This document shows positions 22,637-35,172 of a stretch of DNA of 64,000 nt, piece after piece. The position numbers and the translations under genes were made by a program. A model generated the notes under the pieces. The model worked only from the letters and a program-made list of their open reading frames with translations, was not told where the DNA came from and did not search any database. Position 1 is the first letter of the stretch. Each line of letters starts with the position of its first letter. The DNA comes from Panonychus citri (lineage: Eukaryota > Arthropoda > Arachnida > Trombidiformes > Tetranychidae), in contig NW_026515497.1 in assembly GCF_014898815.1 (NCBI RefSeq), forward strand, positions 372,001 to 436,000. The letters run 5' to 3'.

Positions 22637-25072
22637 ATGAATTGTATCTCTGAAGAAGAGTTTGATTCACTTGACTCTGGCGAGACTATTGATGTTATCA
22701 AGGGAAAAGATGATCTTGTTGGTGAAGAGAAAATTGAAAAGCTAAAAATGGTCGCAATTCAATGTGTTCAATCATTCGTCCGGCAAAATTTTATCTGTAC
22801 CAATTGTGATTATCCCTTTTTAACCAATGAATTACTTGGTGAATTGAGTAGATTATTTCCAGATCCATTGGTTGTTTTATCTCCTGTCGATGGTTATATT
22901 CCAGCATTTAAAAGGTTAAAAAATGCTTCACTTCTTTGCTATGCAATCCAGCAGATTGATCATTTTAAACCAAAATGTTCATTTAGTGATTGTATCTGGA
23001 CAATTAGGATTCTCATGATTAAACAGAGTATCATCAATGAAGTATCACCAGATATACTTGAAAAGCTAAGAGAATTGGTTGGTTTCTTAGAAGATCACCT
23101 GGAAAACATGGACGATAAGAAGACAAAGATTCAATGTTACCTTTTATCAAGTCAAATTTTCATCTGGTATCATGAAGTTGAATCTGCATCTAAATTTCTT
23201 AATCAAGCAATTGAATTAAGTGACATAGAAATTGGTTTAACCGGTGAATTGGGTAGAAAGACAAAATATCAAACCGAATCAAAGTCTCAACTGAAAGTAA
23301 TCATTTCACGGAAAAATCAATCAACCCAATCTGATCTCAACAGTAACGATACAACCGATGGTAACGATGATGATGATGCCGCTCTCATCATGAAATCCTG
23401 TGAACTTCCTCAAAATGTTAATCTAATGGACGATACCCTGTTAATTAAAGTAAAATATGACAACAATTCTGAATCAAATGAGATAGATCTCTCTCCAGAA
23501 GAGGAAGCAATTATCTGTGGTAAAATAAGTTACCTGATTTGTTCATGTGGATCACAGGATAATATGGTCCAGGAACAAGTCTCCGTCTATTTAGATTATC
23601 TCATTGACCATTGTAAAGTTTGGCCAGTCGCATATAAATGTCTCTATCTTCGTAGTCTATTGGAGATTGAGAAACCTCGTAAAGTTGAAAGATCTTTATC
23701 ACAATTAGAGGTACTAATTAAATCGGTTAATGGTGCTTCCTGTTCTGGTCACTGTTCTTGGAAATTTAATCTTTTCTATTCCGTTCTGGTTGAACCAATT
23801 TGGAAAATTGAGAAAACTCTAGCTGATCTTTTATTTGCAATGGGTGCAATTAAAAGTGCTTTAGAAATGTACCTTGATTTTGATCTATGGGAAAATATAA
23901 TCAATTGTTATCTTAGGTAAGTCGTTTTTGTGGAAAACTCAATTTTTAACTCAAATTCTGGTTAATCATTATCTTTTCTTTTTCTCTTATTCTAGACTTG
24001 ATCTTCGTGATAAAGCCGAGGCTGTGGTCCGTCGTCAATTAGAACAAGGAGAAACACCTTATCTTCTGTGTATTCTTGGTGATGTTACTCTAGATAAGAA
24101 TCATTATCTAAAAGCATGGGAACTCTCTGAGAATCGTAGCTTCAGGGCACAAAAATCTCTGGGAGATTGGCACTTTTCTCGTAAAGAATATGCTGAATCG
24201 GTTGGTTATTATACCCAAGCATTAGAAATCAATCCAACTATTTATGGAGCTTGGTCTCGATTGGCTTTGCCGCTCTTACAACACAAGATTATCCACTTAG
24301 TGCCAAAGCCTATCGACGAGTTGTCAACTTTGAATCGGATAATTTTGAAGCTTGGAACAATTTATCAAAGGCTTATATTAAGATGCATGATAAACCACGA
24401 GCTTTCCGAACTCTTCAGGAATCAATTAAATGTAATTACGATGAATGGAGAGTCTGGGAAAATTTACTCCTCGTTTCCATGGACATTGGTGCTTTCGATG
24501 AGGTGATTCGAGCTTGGCATCGATTACTAGACCTTAAAAATCGTTACGATGATGGTCAGTTGATTGAAATTTTGGTTAATAGTGTAATTGCTGATGTTGA
24601 AGGTGCTAATGGGGAAAAAACTTCCAAATTAATTCCTAAAGTTCAACAATTATTGGGTCGTATTGTTGTTAAATCTCCGGCATCGGCACAAACCTGGAAA
24701 TCATATGGGAAATTAAACCTTTCAATTGGTGAAAATGTTGACAAAATTGTCAACTGTTTAACTAAATCACATCAAGCTTGCGTGAGAAAAGATAACTGGG
24801 AAAAGGATTCAAGTAAAATTATCGAAGTTTTAACTAATTGCGACGAATTAAGTGACTTTTATCTCACAATTTATGAGAAATGTGACAATCCAGATGAAAG
24901 GGATCGTTTTTTATCATCTTTCCGTTTATCACTTCGTAGTTTAATTGTTACAACTGAAAGAAATTGCCAATACTGGGAAACAAGTGAAAACAAAATTGCA
25001 ATCGAAAAACTATTGAACCATTTAAATGAACAATCAAAAATCATTTGCTCCAAATTGGGTATTGACCCTTAA
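22637..25072 (+). CDS. TTC27: Tetratricopeptide repeat protein 27, with an internal frameshift
   Basis: Two exons: 22637-23916 and 23996-25072 (about 785 codons; human 843). TTC27 (yeast Emw1) is a TPR protein with client-folding and ribosome/spliceosome-assembly links. The C-terminal half is well conserved: RAQKSLGDWHFSRKEYAESV, ALEINP, EAWNNLSKAYIK, RAFRTLQESIKCNYDEW, WENLLLVSMDIGAF, HRLLDLKNRY. The frame breaks at about 24263: upstream the frame reads GAWSRL and then nonsense, while the frame offset by one resumes GFAALTTQDYPLSAKAY exactly where homology continues. One base is missing, most simply one G of a GGG run now read as GG. There is no room for an intron. The start is the ATG at 22637; the same frame is open a little further upstream but without an ATG. 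Either a consensus error or a real lesion; purity of the flanking frames favours error. Confidence 0.9.
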
Positions 25073-25372
25073 CTATTGACCAACAATGACCTCCAACTAA
25101 TTAAGGACCAACCTTGTGTTTACCTTTTTAAATACAAGAACTTTTCTTTTGCAATCAAAGTGCAATTTATTTAAATGTAAAATGTACCTTGTTAATTTCG
25201 TCTTAACAAGTTATGTAAATTGAAAAGAAAATCAATACAAATTGACAATATGATCAATTGTCATTTAATTTTGATTAGAATTCAATAGTTTACTTCAACT
25301 CACAAACTAGCAAATTTTGTTTTTTTTTTCGTGTCCAATTGACTTAATTGATTTACCATCAATTTCGTTAAT

Positions 25373-26019
25373 CTATTTCCAGTATTTTTCTTGAACCATA
25401 GTCCATGGATTATCTCGCTTCTTATATGGGAACATAAAGTAACTGTTCATTTCATCATAAGTTCCAGCTGGTTGAGGCCAATTATCGGGTCGAGGTAACA
25501 ATCGGCATTGTTGAGCTTGATAGATCAGTCTACTCACTAGACTATATTGTCGATTGCAAAGTTGTGTCTCCTCTTTGGACATCATTTTACCATTGGAATT
25601 AAGGAATTGACCAGTTATCAGAATATCCTAATATAAGAAAATAATGGTTATTATAAAATCAGATGATAATTGATCAGAAACAATTAACTTACAGAATAGT
25701 TTAAATTTTTCAAATTCAATCTACAAAGAGGACAAGCTTTGTTGTGATTTTCATTCACTTTGATTAGAGACTCTTTTCGATCCGATTCTATTTCAACTCC
25801 TTTGACAATTGTAGCATTTTCCGTCTCCTCAACGACCACTAATAATTGGAAATAATAACAATAACAATTAGAAGATCAATTAATTGTACAAAAGAAAATA
25901 ACCAAATGAGATCACTTACATTTGCGAACATTATTCACTGAAGAAGTGGAAATACTTCTATACACCGAAAAACCTCCATGGATCGGAGATAATCTTGAGC
26001 TGATTCTGTTCAAAATCAT
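25373..26019 (-). CDS. MRPS18A: Mitochondrial ribosomal protein mL66 (MRPS18A)
   Basis: Three exons on the minus strand: 25920-26019, 25693-25838 and 25373-25627, about 166 aa. It belongs to the bS18 family; the S18A form sits in the large mitoribosomal subunit (mL66). The first exon encodes an Arg/Ser-rich N terminus (MILNRISSRLSPIHGG) typical of mitochondrial import. The second holds VVEETENATIVKGVEIES and CPLCRLNLKNLNYS, matching human VVETQEGKTTIIEG and CPICRWNLK. The third begins DILITGQFLNSNGKMM and continues LCNRQYSLVSRLIYQAQQCRLLP, the S18 core. It is shorter than the human protein (196 aa). It converges on TTC27, the stops being 300 bp apart. Confidence 0.92.
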
Positions 26020-26141
26020 AACTATCCAAAAGTGGAAATTTTTTAATCACAATTAACCAAACAAAATCAACAATTTAATAAATTCTCAAAAAAAACAAAC
26101 ACATGAGATGAAAATGTTTACAAAATCAAAGAGCAACAAAC

Positions 26142-26155
26142 AGCTCCATCTATGG
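26142..26155 (-). promoter_or_regulatory. Weak AGATGGAGC site upstream of MRPS18A
   Basis: The minus strand reads CCATAGATGGAGCT about 125 bp upstream of the MRPS18A start. It resembles the other AGATGGC sites with a changed core, so it is a weak candidate. Confidence 0.2.
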
Positions 26156-27409
26156 ATCATTTTTACTACCAAAAAGATCAACCAAATTGTTGGATAATTT
26201 AATAAAAAGAAAATTAATCAACAATTAAAAGTAAATTTACTTCAATAGAAAAGTTTATAGTCGATGGTTCATGATAAATAATTGATTGTTTCATAATTTT
26301 TGGATTATTTTCATCATTATGGAAATGCAATTAACGCTCAATAATTGACTAACTTTAATTGTTGATTGATGATTATCAGTGTTGATAAAAGAGAGTTTAA
26401 TCAAGAGAAATTGATATTAGATAAATAATTAGAATATTAATTTCGTTTCTATCGATGATCTTTAAGTCACAAAAAAAAGATCGAAGGAGGAAAATATTAA
26501 ACTCGAACCTGTAATTGGTACCGAAAGTATGAAAAGTCAATCGAAGGTCAAAAAGTGACATTTGCCTCTTTCATTGAGCTTGACAAACTCAACAATTACT
26601 TTTGATTGTGAGTGTGTATGGTTACACTTATTGTGTCTTGATTATGATTATGATTAACTTATTCACTCCCATTCGGTTACAAGGGGAGTGATAAGTCAAT
26701 AGTCACTTTTTTTATTCTATTTTTTGTTATTCTATTATTTTCTAGCATCGTTTTCTTTCCTGTGGTTTTTTGGATTCACTTTTGAGGCCATTTTATTGTG
26801 ACATCGACCAACAAACAACAACAAATAACAAGAAACATCAACAACAACACGAACCCACAATCACCACACTCTCCTCTTGGACAATAGTAACAACGTTGTA
26901 ACAATATAAATGTTCACAATTGTGATTAACAATAAAGAGACCAAACAATAAATCAACTTGAATGATAATCATATTTGATCTCATCTTCCGGTTAATAACC
27001 AACAAGAAAACTGCAAATCTTTTGATGTTTTTTTCTTACCATAGACTAATCATCATCATCATCATCTTGTTATGAAGATGATGATGATGATGATACTCGG
27101 AAATAACTTGAAATTTTCTGGTTCCTTTTTTATGATCAATTTTCATTGTTATCATTACAATTTCATCGTTATTATCACTTTTGTCACTCTTATTGTTGCT
27201 TAGCTGTTGTTGATTGTAATCATTTGTAATAACACTGCTGATGATAATTAGAACTCTGTTGATGTTAATGACGATCATCAACCAACAGTCTCACGCAATA
27301 ATTTCAGATCAAAAGGAGGAGTAAAAAAAAAAGGTAACTATTGTTCAATTGGATTCGGTTCCAATCTAATGATCATCTAGGATTCAAACAAGAATCATCA
27401 TCATCATCA

Positions 27410-30400
27410 TTATCCCATTTGTCTGTTTGTTTATCATCAACAAAGTGACAATTTCCTACAGAGATGAAGATAAAGATGATGATGATGATGGAAAGTCCTT
27501 AAAGTGATAAAAAGAATAATAAAAAAACTCTTATACTATAAAACTCTATAAAAAGATGATGATGATGATGATGATGATATTTCATCTTCTTCTATAATCA
27601 ATGATTGTGATAATGATCATGATCATTAAATTGTTATTATGATTAAAGATGAATGCGTTGATTGATTATTTTAAACAGCGAAAAGGATAATCAGTTTTTT
27701 TTTGCTTCGGATTAACAATCTAATCCAATTCATTTTGTGGTCTCGTTATTATTATTATTTTTCTGATCAATTCCTTATTCAATTGTATCAATATTAACGA
27801 CCAACTAATAGTAAATAATATCAAATTATCAATTATTGTTATCAAATTGTTACTGTTTACTTTCTGGTTATAACAATTGAATTGATAATCAAAAAGGGAA
27901 ACCTTAATAAGGCTGAAAATAAATTGTGATGACAATTATAATGATGATTATGAGGATGATGATGATGATTAGTGTTGGGGTTTGACATTGGTGCAAATCG
28001 CTTTGAGATTTAAATTGTTACTCTTGTTAATAATCATAATGATAATCATGATGATGATGATGATTAAAATCAATGAGTGTGTCTGTGTGTGCGACTCGAT
28101 GTGCCAACGGGTCGAGGATATCAGGTAACTCTATTGTGTAGTAATAGTATCATTTTGTTTTGATGAGGATGAAGATGATTAGGTTTATGATAATGGAAAC
28201 AATCAAATTGCTGTGACATCAACAAGAAAACACATTAACTTGATTGTTGTTGTTTCTCTTGATGCTAATAGTTGATTGACAATCAACATTTTCCAAACAA
28301 AGTCACCAACATTTAGATGATCTCATAGACGATAAGATAAAGATGCAGATGAGGACGAGGACGAGGATGAAAATGAAGATGAAGACGAGGTTGAAAAGGT
28401 AAATGAAAACCAAGGTTTAGATAAATTCAAATTTCATATCTGGTAAATCAAATCGTAAGTATGTCAAATGATGAGAATGAAGATGATAATCTTTGTGACA
28501 AAAAGTCCAGAGAGAGAGAGAGAGAGAGAATTTTTCTCTTTTTTTAGTAAGACGATGATCATCAAGGAGATTAAAATGATGATGATGATGTTTTTAAGAA
28601 AAGAGAAGAAAATAGAAAATAAAAGAAAAAGAAAAAGAATAACAAATTTTTCTCTATGTAACTTGAGCATCTCTAATCATTTTATCCTCATCATCTTCAT
28701 TTTCATCTTCATCCTCATCCTTTTCAATCTCGTCATTACTGTTGCCATTTTTTTTGTCATGTCTCATACTGATGATGAGATGATGATGATTATCATCATA
28801 ATACATCGTTAACCAAATGTCTTATATGATTACAATTAACTAGTTTTTTTCTCTTCTCCTTCTCAATTGTTTTACGTGAAACAAAACAAATCAAATGATG
28901 ATGATGATGATAAGAGATGAGAAATTAGAAATGATAATGTTAATGATGATGAAAGAGAAGAAGCAAAAAAGAAAACGAAAATGCAAAAAGGCAATTTGAT
29001 GATTATCACCTTATTCAATCTTCCACCAACATCATCATCTTCATCTTAATCTTCATCCTTAGATATCAGATACTTTTCTATAGGCATTTATTTCTGTATC
29101 ATCTTCATCCATCTCATCATCATCATCACCTCCCACTCCACCTTCTATGCAATTGCCTCCTCCTTATTCACTCTCTGATTTCACTTTATCTCTGAGTGAA
29201 ATCGTCATCAATTTACCTGCGAAAAGTATAATTATCAATACAAACAAGAATTGGAATTCATGAAAACCTCTTAAGAACTTATCGAATTCATTCATCTTCA
29301 TTCAGTTCGAATCTCCAATTACATTAGATAATTAGCTCCATGAATTAGTATCCATCTAGTTCTGCTATTTTTTCATTACCTTTTCCAACTGAATTTTAAT
29401 ATTTAAGAACTGAAATGAACAACCAATCAACTAAATTTCAAATGTTATCAGAAAATTAATAACAATCATCAATCTGATAATAACAACATCAAATATGTGT
29501 ATATATTAATATCTTGTTCATAAGTATCAGAATCATATAATCATTGCTACTGATTTATTAAACATGATTGTTAACCATCACAATCAACATAATCAGAATT
29601 GATTAGCTGTTATAACAGGAAAAAAAAATCAAGGTAAACAAACAAAATGTTACATTTGATTTACAATAATCAGCAATCAACAGAAAAATATGATAATCAA
29701 TAGATTGATATTTAAATTGTACGTCTAATAATCAATTGATTTTGTTTACATAATCATCTATGGTGATAGTTAATCATGTTTCTGATCAACGATATTAGAT
29801 AAAAATACCTGTATATATACACAATTTAAATCCTATGAATTAATCAAATGAAAAGCATGAAATGAAAACTATTTTTGATTTTAAAGTTTCTTGAAATGTT
29901 ATCATTATCATGATGATATACTAATAACATTCAATCAGTAACGATGATGATGATGCTGGTTGAATAGATGGTAAATGATAAGGTAAAGATGATGAAGATG
30001 ATGATAAGTAAGCAAAACAAATAGTAACTTTCAGGGCTCTTCATTTTTCACCTTGATTACAGGGTAAATATACAACACATTGTACCTTTTTTGTAGTTGT
30101 TACCATTAAGAGTATATTATATTTACCTTGTATACTTTTCATTTGTCTGTATGTGTGTTTAACTCAATGATAACCAATCATTAAGTTATCATGTAAGGTA
30201 ACAAGGGTTACCTGTTATCTCAGGTAGACTCATTCACTTACCAACTCACACACTCTCTCACTTACTCACTCACTTGCTCTCTCAAAGCCAAACCTCAATA
30301 ATATTCACATTCAATTGAAATACCCTTATGAGTTTACTCAGTATAAGGACCAATCCCTTTTTCCTATTACATGGTGTCAATGAAGGTGAACATGATTATC

Positions 30401-31256
30401 ATTATGATGATGATGATGATGATAATGATGAGGATGATCAACATTGATGGTAAAAGATGAAAGCAGATGATTGTTATTCTGGTTAACAATCAATTTAAAT
30501 CAATTACATTCTAAGTGTTTCTCCCATTTGATTGACAAATATGATGGCGATTCCATCACAACCTTCATTTACCTTTTACCTTGGCATCCATTTAGTTAGT
30601 AACCCTTGACCTTGACAACTAATCAATCTTGTCACCAATATTTGTTTCCAATCTTCAATTGAATCGCAAGTTTAAATCCTCACTTTCTATTGGTAAATTG
30701 TTACTCGATCACAATAATTAAGATTAACCTGATTTGGTTTTCACACTTGGATTAACTATCATAATATTTGTTTCTTTAATTGTCTCTCAAGGTTCATCAA
30801 ATTTGATTGTTGAAAATTAAATTCTATCCACCTTCATCTTTCATCATTTCGTCTTCTACTTGAGTATCAATAACATTCCCAATCTCATCTAAAGTGTTAA
30901 TTGTAACCCAATAGCCGAAAACCCAAAGTTACAATTAGCTGATTAATTAAACCAGTTAATCTTGTTATCATTTGATATTATTCTTAATCTGGTCAGTTAT
31001 CCATAGAAAAATAATCAAAGAGATGACAGAATATCATTTGACTAAAGAATCGGATTAATCTTCAAGATTAAGAATCAAGAGAAGAAAAAAAATTTTTTCT
31101 CTTACTAATCCAACTATTAATTTCTTTAATTTTCTCATCTTATCCTCATTAATAACGGTACACTGATTGTCAACCTTAATTATGATCAATCATCAAGATT
31201 ATTAATATCGTTTACTATTTAATCAATTGGAATCTTTTAAATTGTTTCCAATCAAA
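27410..31256. other. Gene-free left-arm sequence downstream of Six1/2
   Basis: No supported exon. It holds many ATG/CAT/GAT runs (27476-27491, 27556-27580, 28891-28911, 30406-30424) and GA runs (28508-28529). The stretch about 29215-30090 has no counterpart in the right arm. About 30174-30608 is the left member of a three-copy block (see 46300-46612 and 55432-55858). Confidence 0.6.
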
Positions 31257-31514
31257 GGACGAGAACCAAAAGAATAGGGAAAATGCCCTCAGAATAAAAA
31301 TGACGAAAACCCGACTTTTCTGACAGAACAAAATACGCTGAATTCGGAAATGTTAATAATTTTTTTTGCGACAGTCCAATTCTACACAATTACGATTTTA
31401 AGAGTTAGAAAAAGTTTTAGCCATATCTCGACAACTATGCATACAACCAAGTTGAAAATCATTTTTTATACTCAATTCTATATGATAAATATGAATATGA
31501 ACTTGGTTTGTTTC

Positions 31515-32645
31515 GATCGATTGACTAAAGTGGACTTTACTCAGGCCACATTTACGATCTAAAATATCTCAACAATAAAAATACAACCAAGCTGAAAATC
31601 ATTTTTGGTACTCAATTTAGTATGGTCTACTACAATCTGAAGTTCGTTTGTTTAGATCGATTGACTAAAGTGGACTTTTACACAGGCCACATTTACGATC
31701 GAAAATATCTCAACAATAAAAGATACAACCAAGCTGAAAATCATTTTTCTAACTAAATTCTATATGATAAATAACAATATGAACTTGGTCTGTTTCGATC
31801 GATTGACTAACATCGACTTTTTGACAGGCCATATTTACGATCTGAAATATCTCGACAACTAAGAATACAACCAAGCTGAAAATGATTTTTGGTACTCAAT
31901 TTACGTTGTTCTTCAATATGTCGTCTTTAAATATTTTCGATCGATTGACTAAAGTGGACTTTTACTCAGGCCACATTTACGATCTAAAATATCTCAACAA
32001 TAAAAAATACAACCAAGCTGAAAATCATTTTTGGTACTCAATTTAGTATGGTCTACTACAATCTGAAGTTCGTTTGTTTAGATCGATTGACTAAAGTGGA
32101 CTTTACACAGGCCATTTACGATCGAAAATATCTCAACAATAAAAATACAACCAAGCTGAAAATCATTTTCTAACTAAATTCTATATGATAAATAACAATA
32201 TGAACTTGGTCTGTTTCGATCGATTGATTAACATCGACTTTTGACAGGCCATATTTACGATCTGAAATATCTCGACAACTAAGAATACAACCAAGCTGAA
32301 AATGATTTTGGTACTCAATTTACGTTGTTCTTCAATATGTCGTCTTTAAATATTTTCGATCGATTGACTAAGTGGACTTTACAGGCCACATTTACGATCG
32401 AAAATATCTCAACAATAAAAGATACAACAAGCTGAAAATCATTTTCTAACTAAATTCTATATGATAACAATATGAACTTGGTCTGTTTCGATCGATTGAC
32501 TAACATCGACTTTTGACAGGCCATATTTACGATCTGAAATATCTCGACAACTAAGAATACAACCAAGCTGAAAATGATTTTGGTACTCAATTTACGTTGT
32601 TCTTCAATATGTCGTCTTTAAATATTTTCGATCGATTGACTAAGT
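31515..32645 (+). repeat. Tandem array of ~140-bp units with a three-unit higher order
   Basis: Neighbouring units differ but every third is alike (types C, A, B). C recurs at 31655 and 32081, A at 31797 and 32218, B at 31939 and 32358, a period near 420 bp, then A and B again at 32490 and 32629. Shared core words are CAACCAAGCTGAAAAT, GATCGATTGACTAA and CAGGCCACATTTACGATC. Confidence 0.85.
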
Positions 32646-32950
32646 GGACTTTACAGGCCACATTTACGAAATTAAATTTCTCGTGAATTCAAGATCTAAA
32701 CAGGCTGAAAACTATTTTCAAGAATTTTTAATGCTGAGCGATTATTTCAAGCTATTTCATACATTGCACAAAAAGGTTCTAGAGTTTGCAGACATCATGA
32801 GCTTGCAAAACATTCTGTTTGACAATTATTTCAGGCAAAATAGCTTAAAATAATCGCTCAGCATTAAAAAAGTTCTTGAAAAATAGTTTTCAGCCTGTTT
32901 AGATCTTGAATTCACGAGAAATTTAATTTCGTAAATGTGGCCTGTGTAAA
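32646..32950. repeat. Central palindrome of the 2.4-kb element
   Basis: The arm at about 32650-32757 (TTACGAAATTAAATTTCTCG, AGATCTAAACAGGCTG, AATGCTGAGCGATTATTT) is repeated inverted at about 32835-32945, leaving a loop of roughly 80 bp. A transcript through it would fold into a long hairpin. Confidence 0.85.
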
Positions 32951-32959
32951 AGTCCACTT

Positions 32960-33470
32960 TAGTCAATCGATCGAAAATATTTAAAGACGACATATTGAAG
33001 AACAACGTAAATTGAGTACCAAAAATCATTTTCAGCTTGGTTGTATTCTTAGTTGTCGAGATATTTCAGATCGTAAATATGGCCTGTCAAAAAGTCGATG
33101 TTAGTCAATCGATCGAAACAGACCAAGTTCATATTGTTATTTATCATATAGAATTTAGTTAGAAAAATGATTTTCAGCTTGGTTGTATCTTTTATTGTTG
33201 AGATATTTTCGATCGTAAATGTGACCTGTGTAAAAGTCCACTTTAGTCAATCGATCTAAACAAACGAACTTCAGATTGTAGTAGACCATACTAAATTGAG
33301 TACCAAAAATGATTTTCAGCTTGGTTGTATTTTTTATTGTTGAGACATTTAAGATCGTAAAAGTGGCCTGTCAAAAAGTCGATGTTAGTCAATCGATATT
33401 GAAAAACCAAGTTCATATTTATATTTTTCATATAAAATACAGTTTGAAAAATGATTTTTAGCTTGCGTAC
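32960..33470 (-). repeat. Reverse-oriented array of ~140-bp units
   Basis: About four units inverted relative to 31515-32645, with TTAGTCAATCGATC words near 32960, 33102, 33244 and 33386. The unit order mirrors the left array outward from the centre (B, A, C and a diverged unit). Confidence 0.85.
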
Positions 33471-33641
33471 CGATATTATGCAATTACTACTTCACAGGAA
33501 TGATTTATGCACTTTCGAGCTAAGTTCAATCACCGTCCAAAAGACAAAATCTGATAGTTTCACTGTGTTCCTCACCTATTATTACCTTATAAAAACTTCT
33601 CCGAAAAAAATTATTTTTTGAGGCCTTTTTGGTTCTCGTCC

Positions 33642-35172
33642 TTAATCCGAATGATAATATTAAACAGACTAACTGATTAACTTAAGACACTTGGTGATTA
33701 GTTTCAAGTTTAAATTGTTGGTAATCAAATCTCATTGATCTGACTAATTTAAAAGACAAAATAATTTACAATTTAAAGGTGAATTGAAATCTTGTTAAGC
33801 TGATTTAGTGAAAGTTAATCAATTGAGAGATAATCAAAGTAAATCAAGTGATTAAAATGTAATTTAATTCAATTGACAATTTAAATATAAGTTTGTTTGT
33901 TTGTTTATTAAGACGAACGGGATTATAAGAGGGATTAGGATTAAGGGATTAATTTTTGTCAAATGAAACACAATCAAAAGGTTTCAAATGTAATTCATTT
34001 TATATATTTAATAGGAATGATTTGATTTAATTGTTGATTAATTAATTGTTTCTTTCTTTATATATATTTACTGTTAATCAACTGATCATATTGATGACTT
34101 TTTTTTCTTGATGATGTTGTTAATTGTTGACAATCAAATGAGTTGATGATTTGTTTTTTTTTGTGTTTTCGGTGAAAATGAAATTATATCAATAATATAT
34201 TACAATTTGTTTTTATTTAAATTATAATTAGTTAATTAATTTAGTTGTTGTTGTTGTTGCATTTATCCAAATTTGTTGTTGATTTAATTGTTTGTTATCA
34301 TCATTTATTTAATAGAATCAGATTCTGATTGATTAAATCCAGGTAAAAGCGACAATTAAAGGAATGATAATTTTAATTAGTTAGAGATTTTCTCATTCTT
34401 GATATACTACAATTAGTAAATCATCAAAAGTTAATTGTGAATAGTTAACCATCACCATCATTATTAATCATCATTGTATTGCAATTTATTTTTTGTTGTA
34501 TGATTGTTGTTGTATTAGTTTAAATTGTTTCATTAACTAATTCAAATTATATCAATATTCAATTGTGATATTATGATGGTTACAATAAATTAATTAATTA
34601 ATTGCTGGTTATCTGTTAATTGCCAACCAGCAACAATCAAGATGATTAATTTCCCATCTCTCTTTACCTTGTTGTTAATCAAATTGTAACACCAACTTTT
34701 TTTTTGCTTTAATCAAAATGATTATCTATCTAATTAGAATCACAATTTAGCTCACAATTAATATAATACAATTTGGTGAAAACTAAAAAATCATCCGATG
34801 AATTAAGTTGATGATGATTAAGTTAATCAACAATTATCTTGCTTGAATTATTTGCAAATGAGACCAGAAATTGTTGAGCTATTCACACGATATCATGAAC
34901 TTTTTTCCTTCGCTGTTCTTATCCTCAATTCTGATGAAATATATATCATGTAACTAATGAACTTTGATGATGAATAAATTATGATGATGATGATAAAGAG
35001 GAAGAAGATGGCTGATTCTTGTTTCCTGGTGGGTTTTTCTTGGTGGTGGCGGTGTAATTTTCATGTAAGTAGCAAAAGAGAGAGAGAGAGAAAAGTTTGA
35101 TAATTGTATCAAAGTGGGATTTCAATGGCGGCGATGATGATGATGATAGTGGTGGTGGTGGTGGCGATTGGA
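33642..35172. other. Region 3' of Six1/2
   Basis: From about 33715 this stretch is absent from the right arm. It should hold the Six1/2 3' UTR and flank. AT-rich, with ATG runs near 34980 and 35137. No other exon seen. Confidence 0.55.

Larger units (their letters stand above)
31257..33641. mobile_element. 2.4-kb non-autonomous element with terminal inverted repeats and mirrored tandem arrays
   Basis: The ends are perfect inverted repeats of 15 bp, GGACGAGAACCAAAA, with weaker matching further in. Inside are about nine copies of a ~140-bp unit (GATCGATTGACTA words near 31515, 31655, 31797, 31939, 32081, 32218, 32358, 32490, 32629), then a palindrome centred near 32800, then about four copies in reverse (32963, 33104, 33247, 33389). 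The right arm of the inverted duplication reads straight through the site (CCAATCAAATTTAATCC in revcomp), so the insertion edges are clear to within a base or so. No clean target duplication shows. No transposase frame is seen; short open frames across the centre (FDRLTKVDFYTGHIYE) arise from the repeat itself. It resembles a foldback or MITE-type DNA element; the superfamily is unknown. Confidence 0.82.

Noticed and set aside
32644..33029. Open frames at the element centre on both strands (FDRLTKVDFYTGHIYE)
   Set aside because: They are mirror images produced by the palindrome, the unit length is not a steady multiple of three, and stops break the frame in the other units.
31500..33400. Possible CRISPR-like array
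   Set aside because: The genome is eukaryotic and the ~140-bp units are contiguous and diverged, without short constant repeats and unique spacers.
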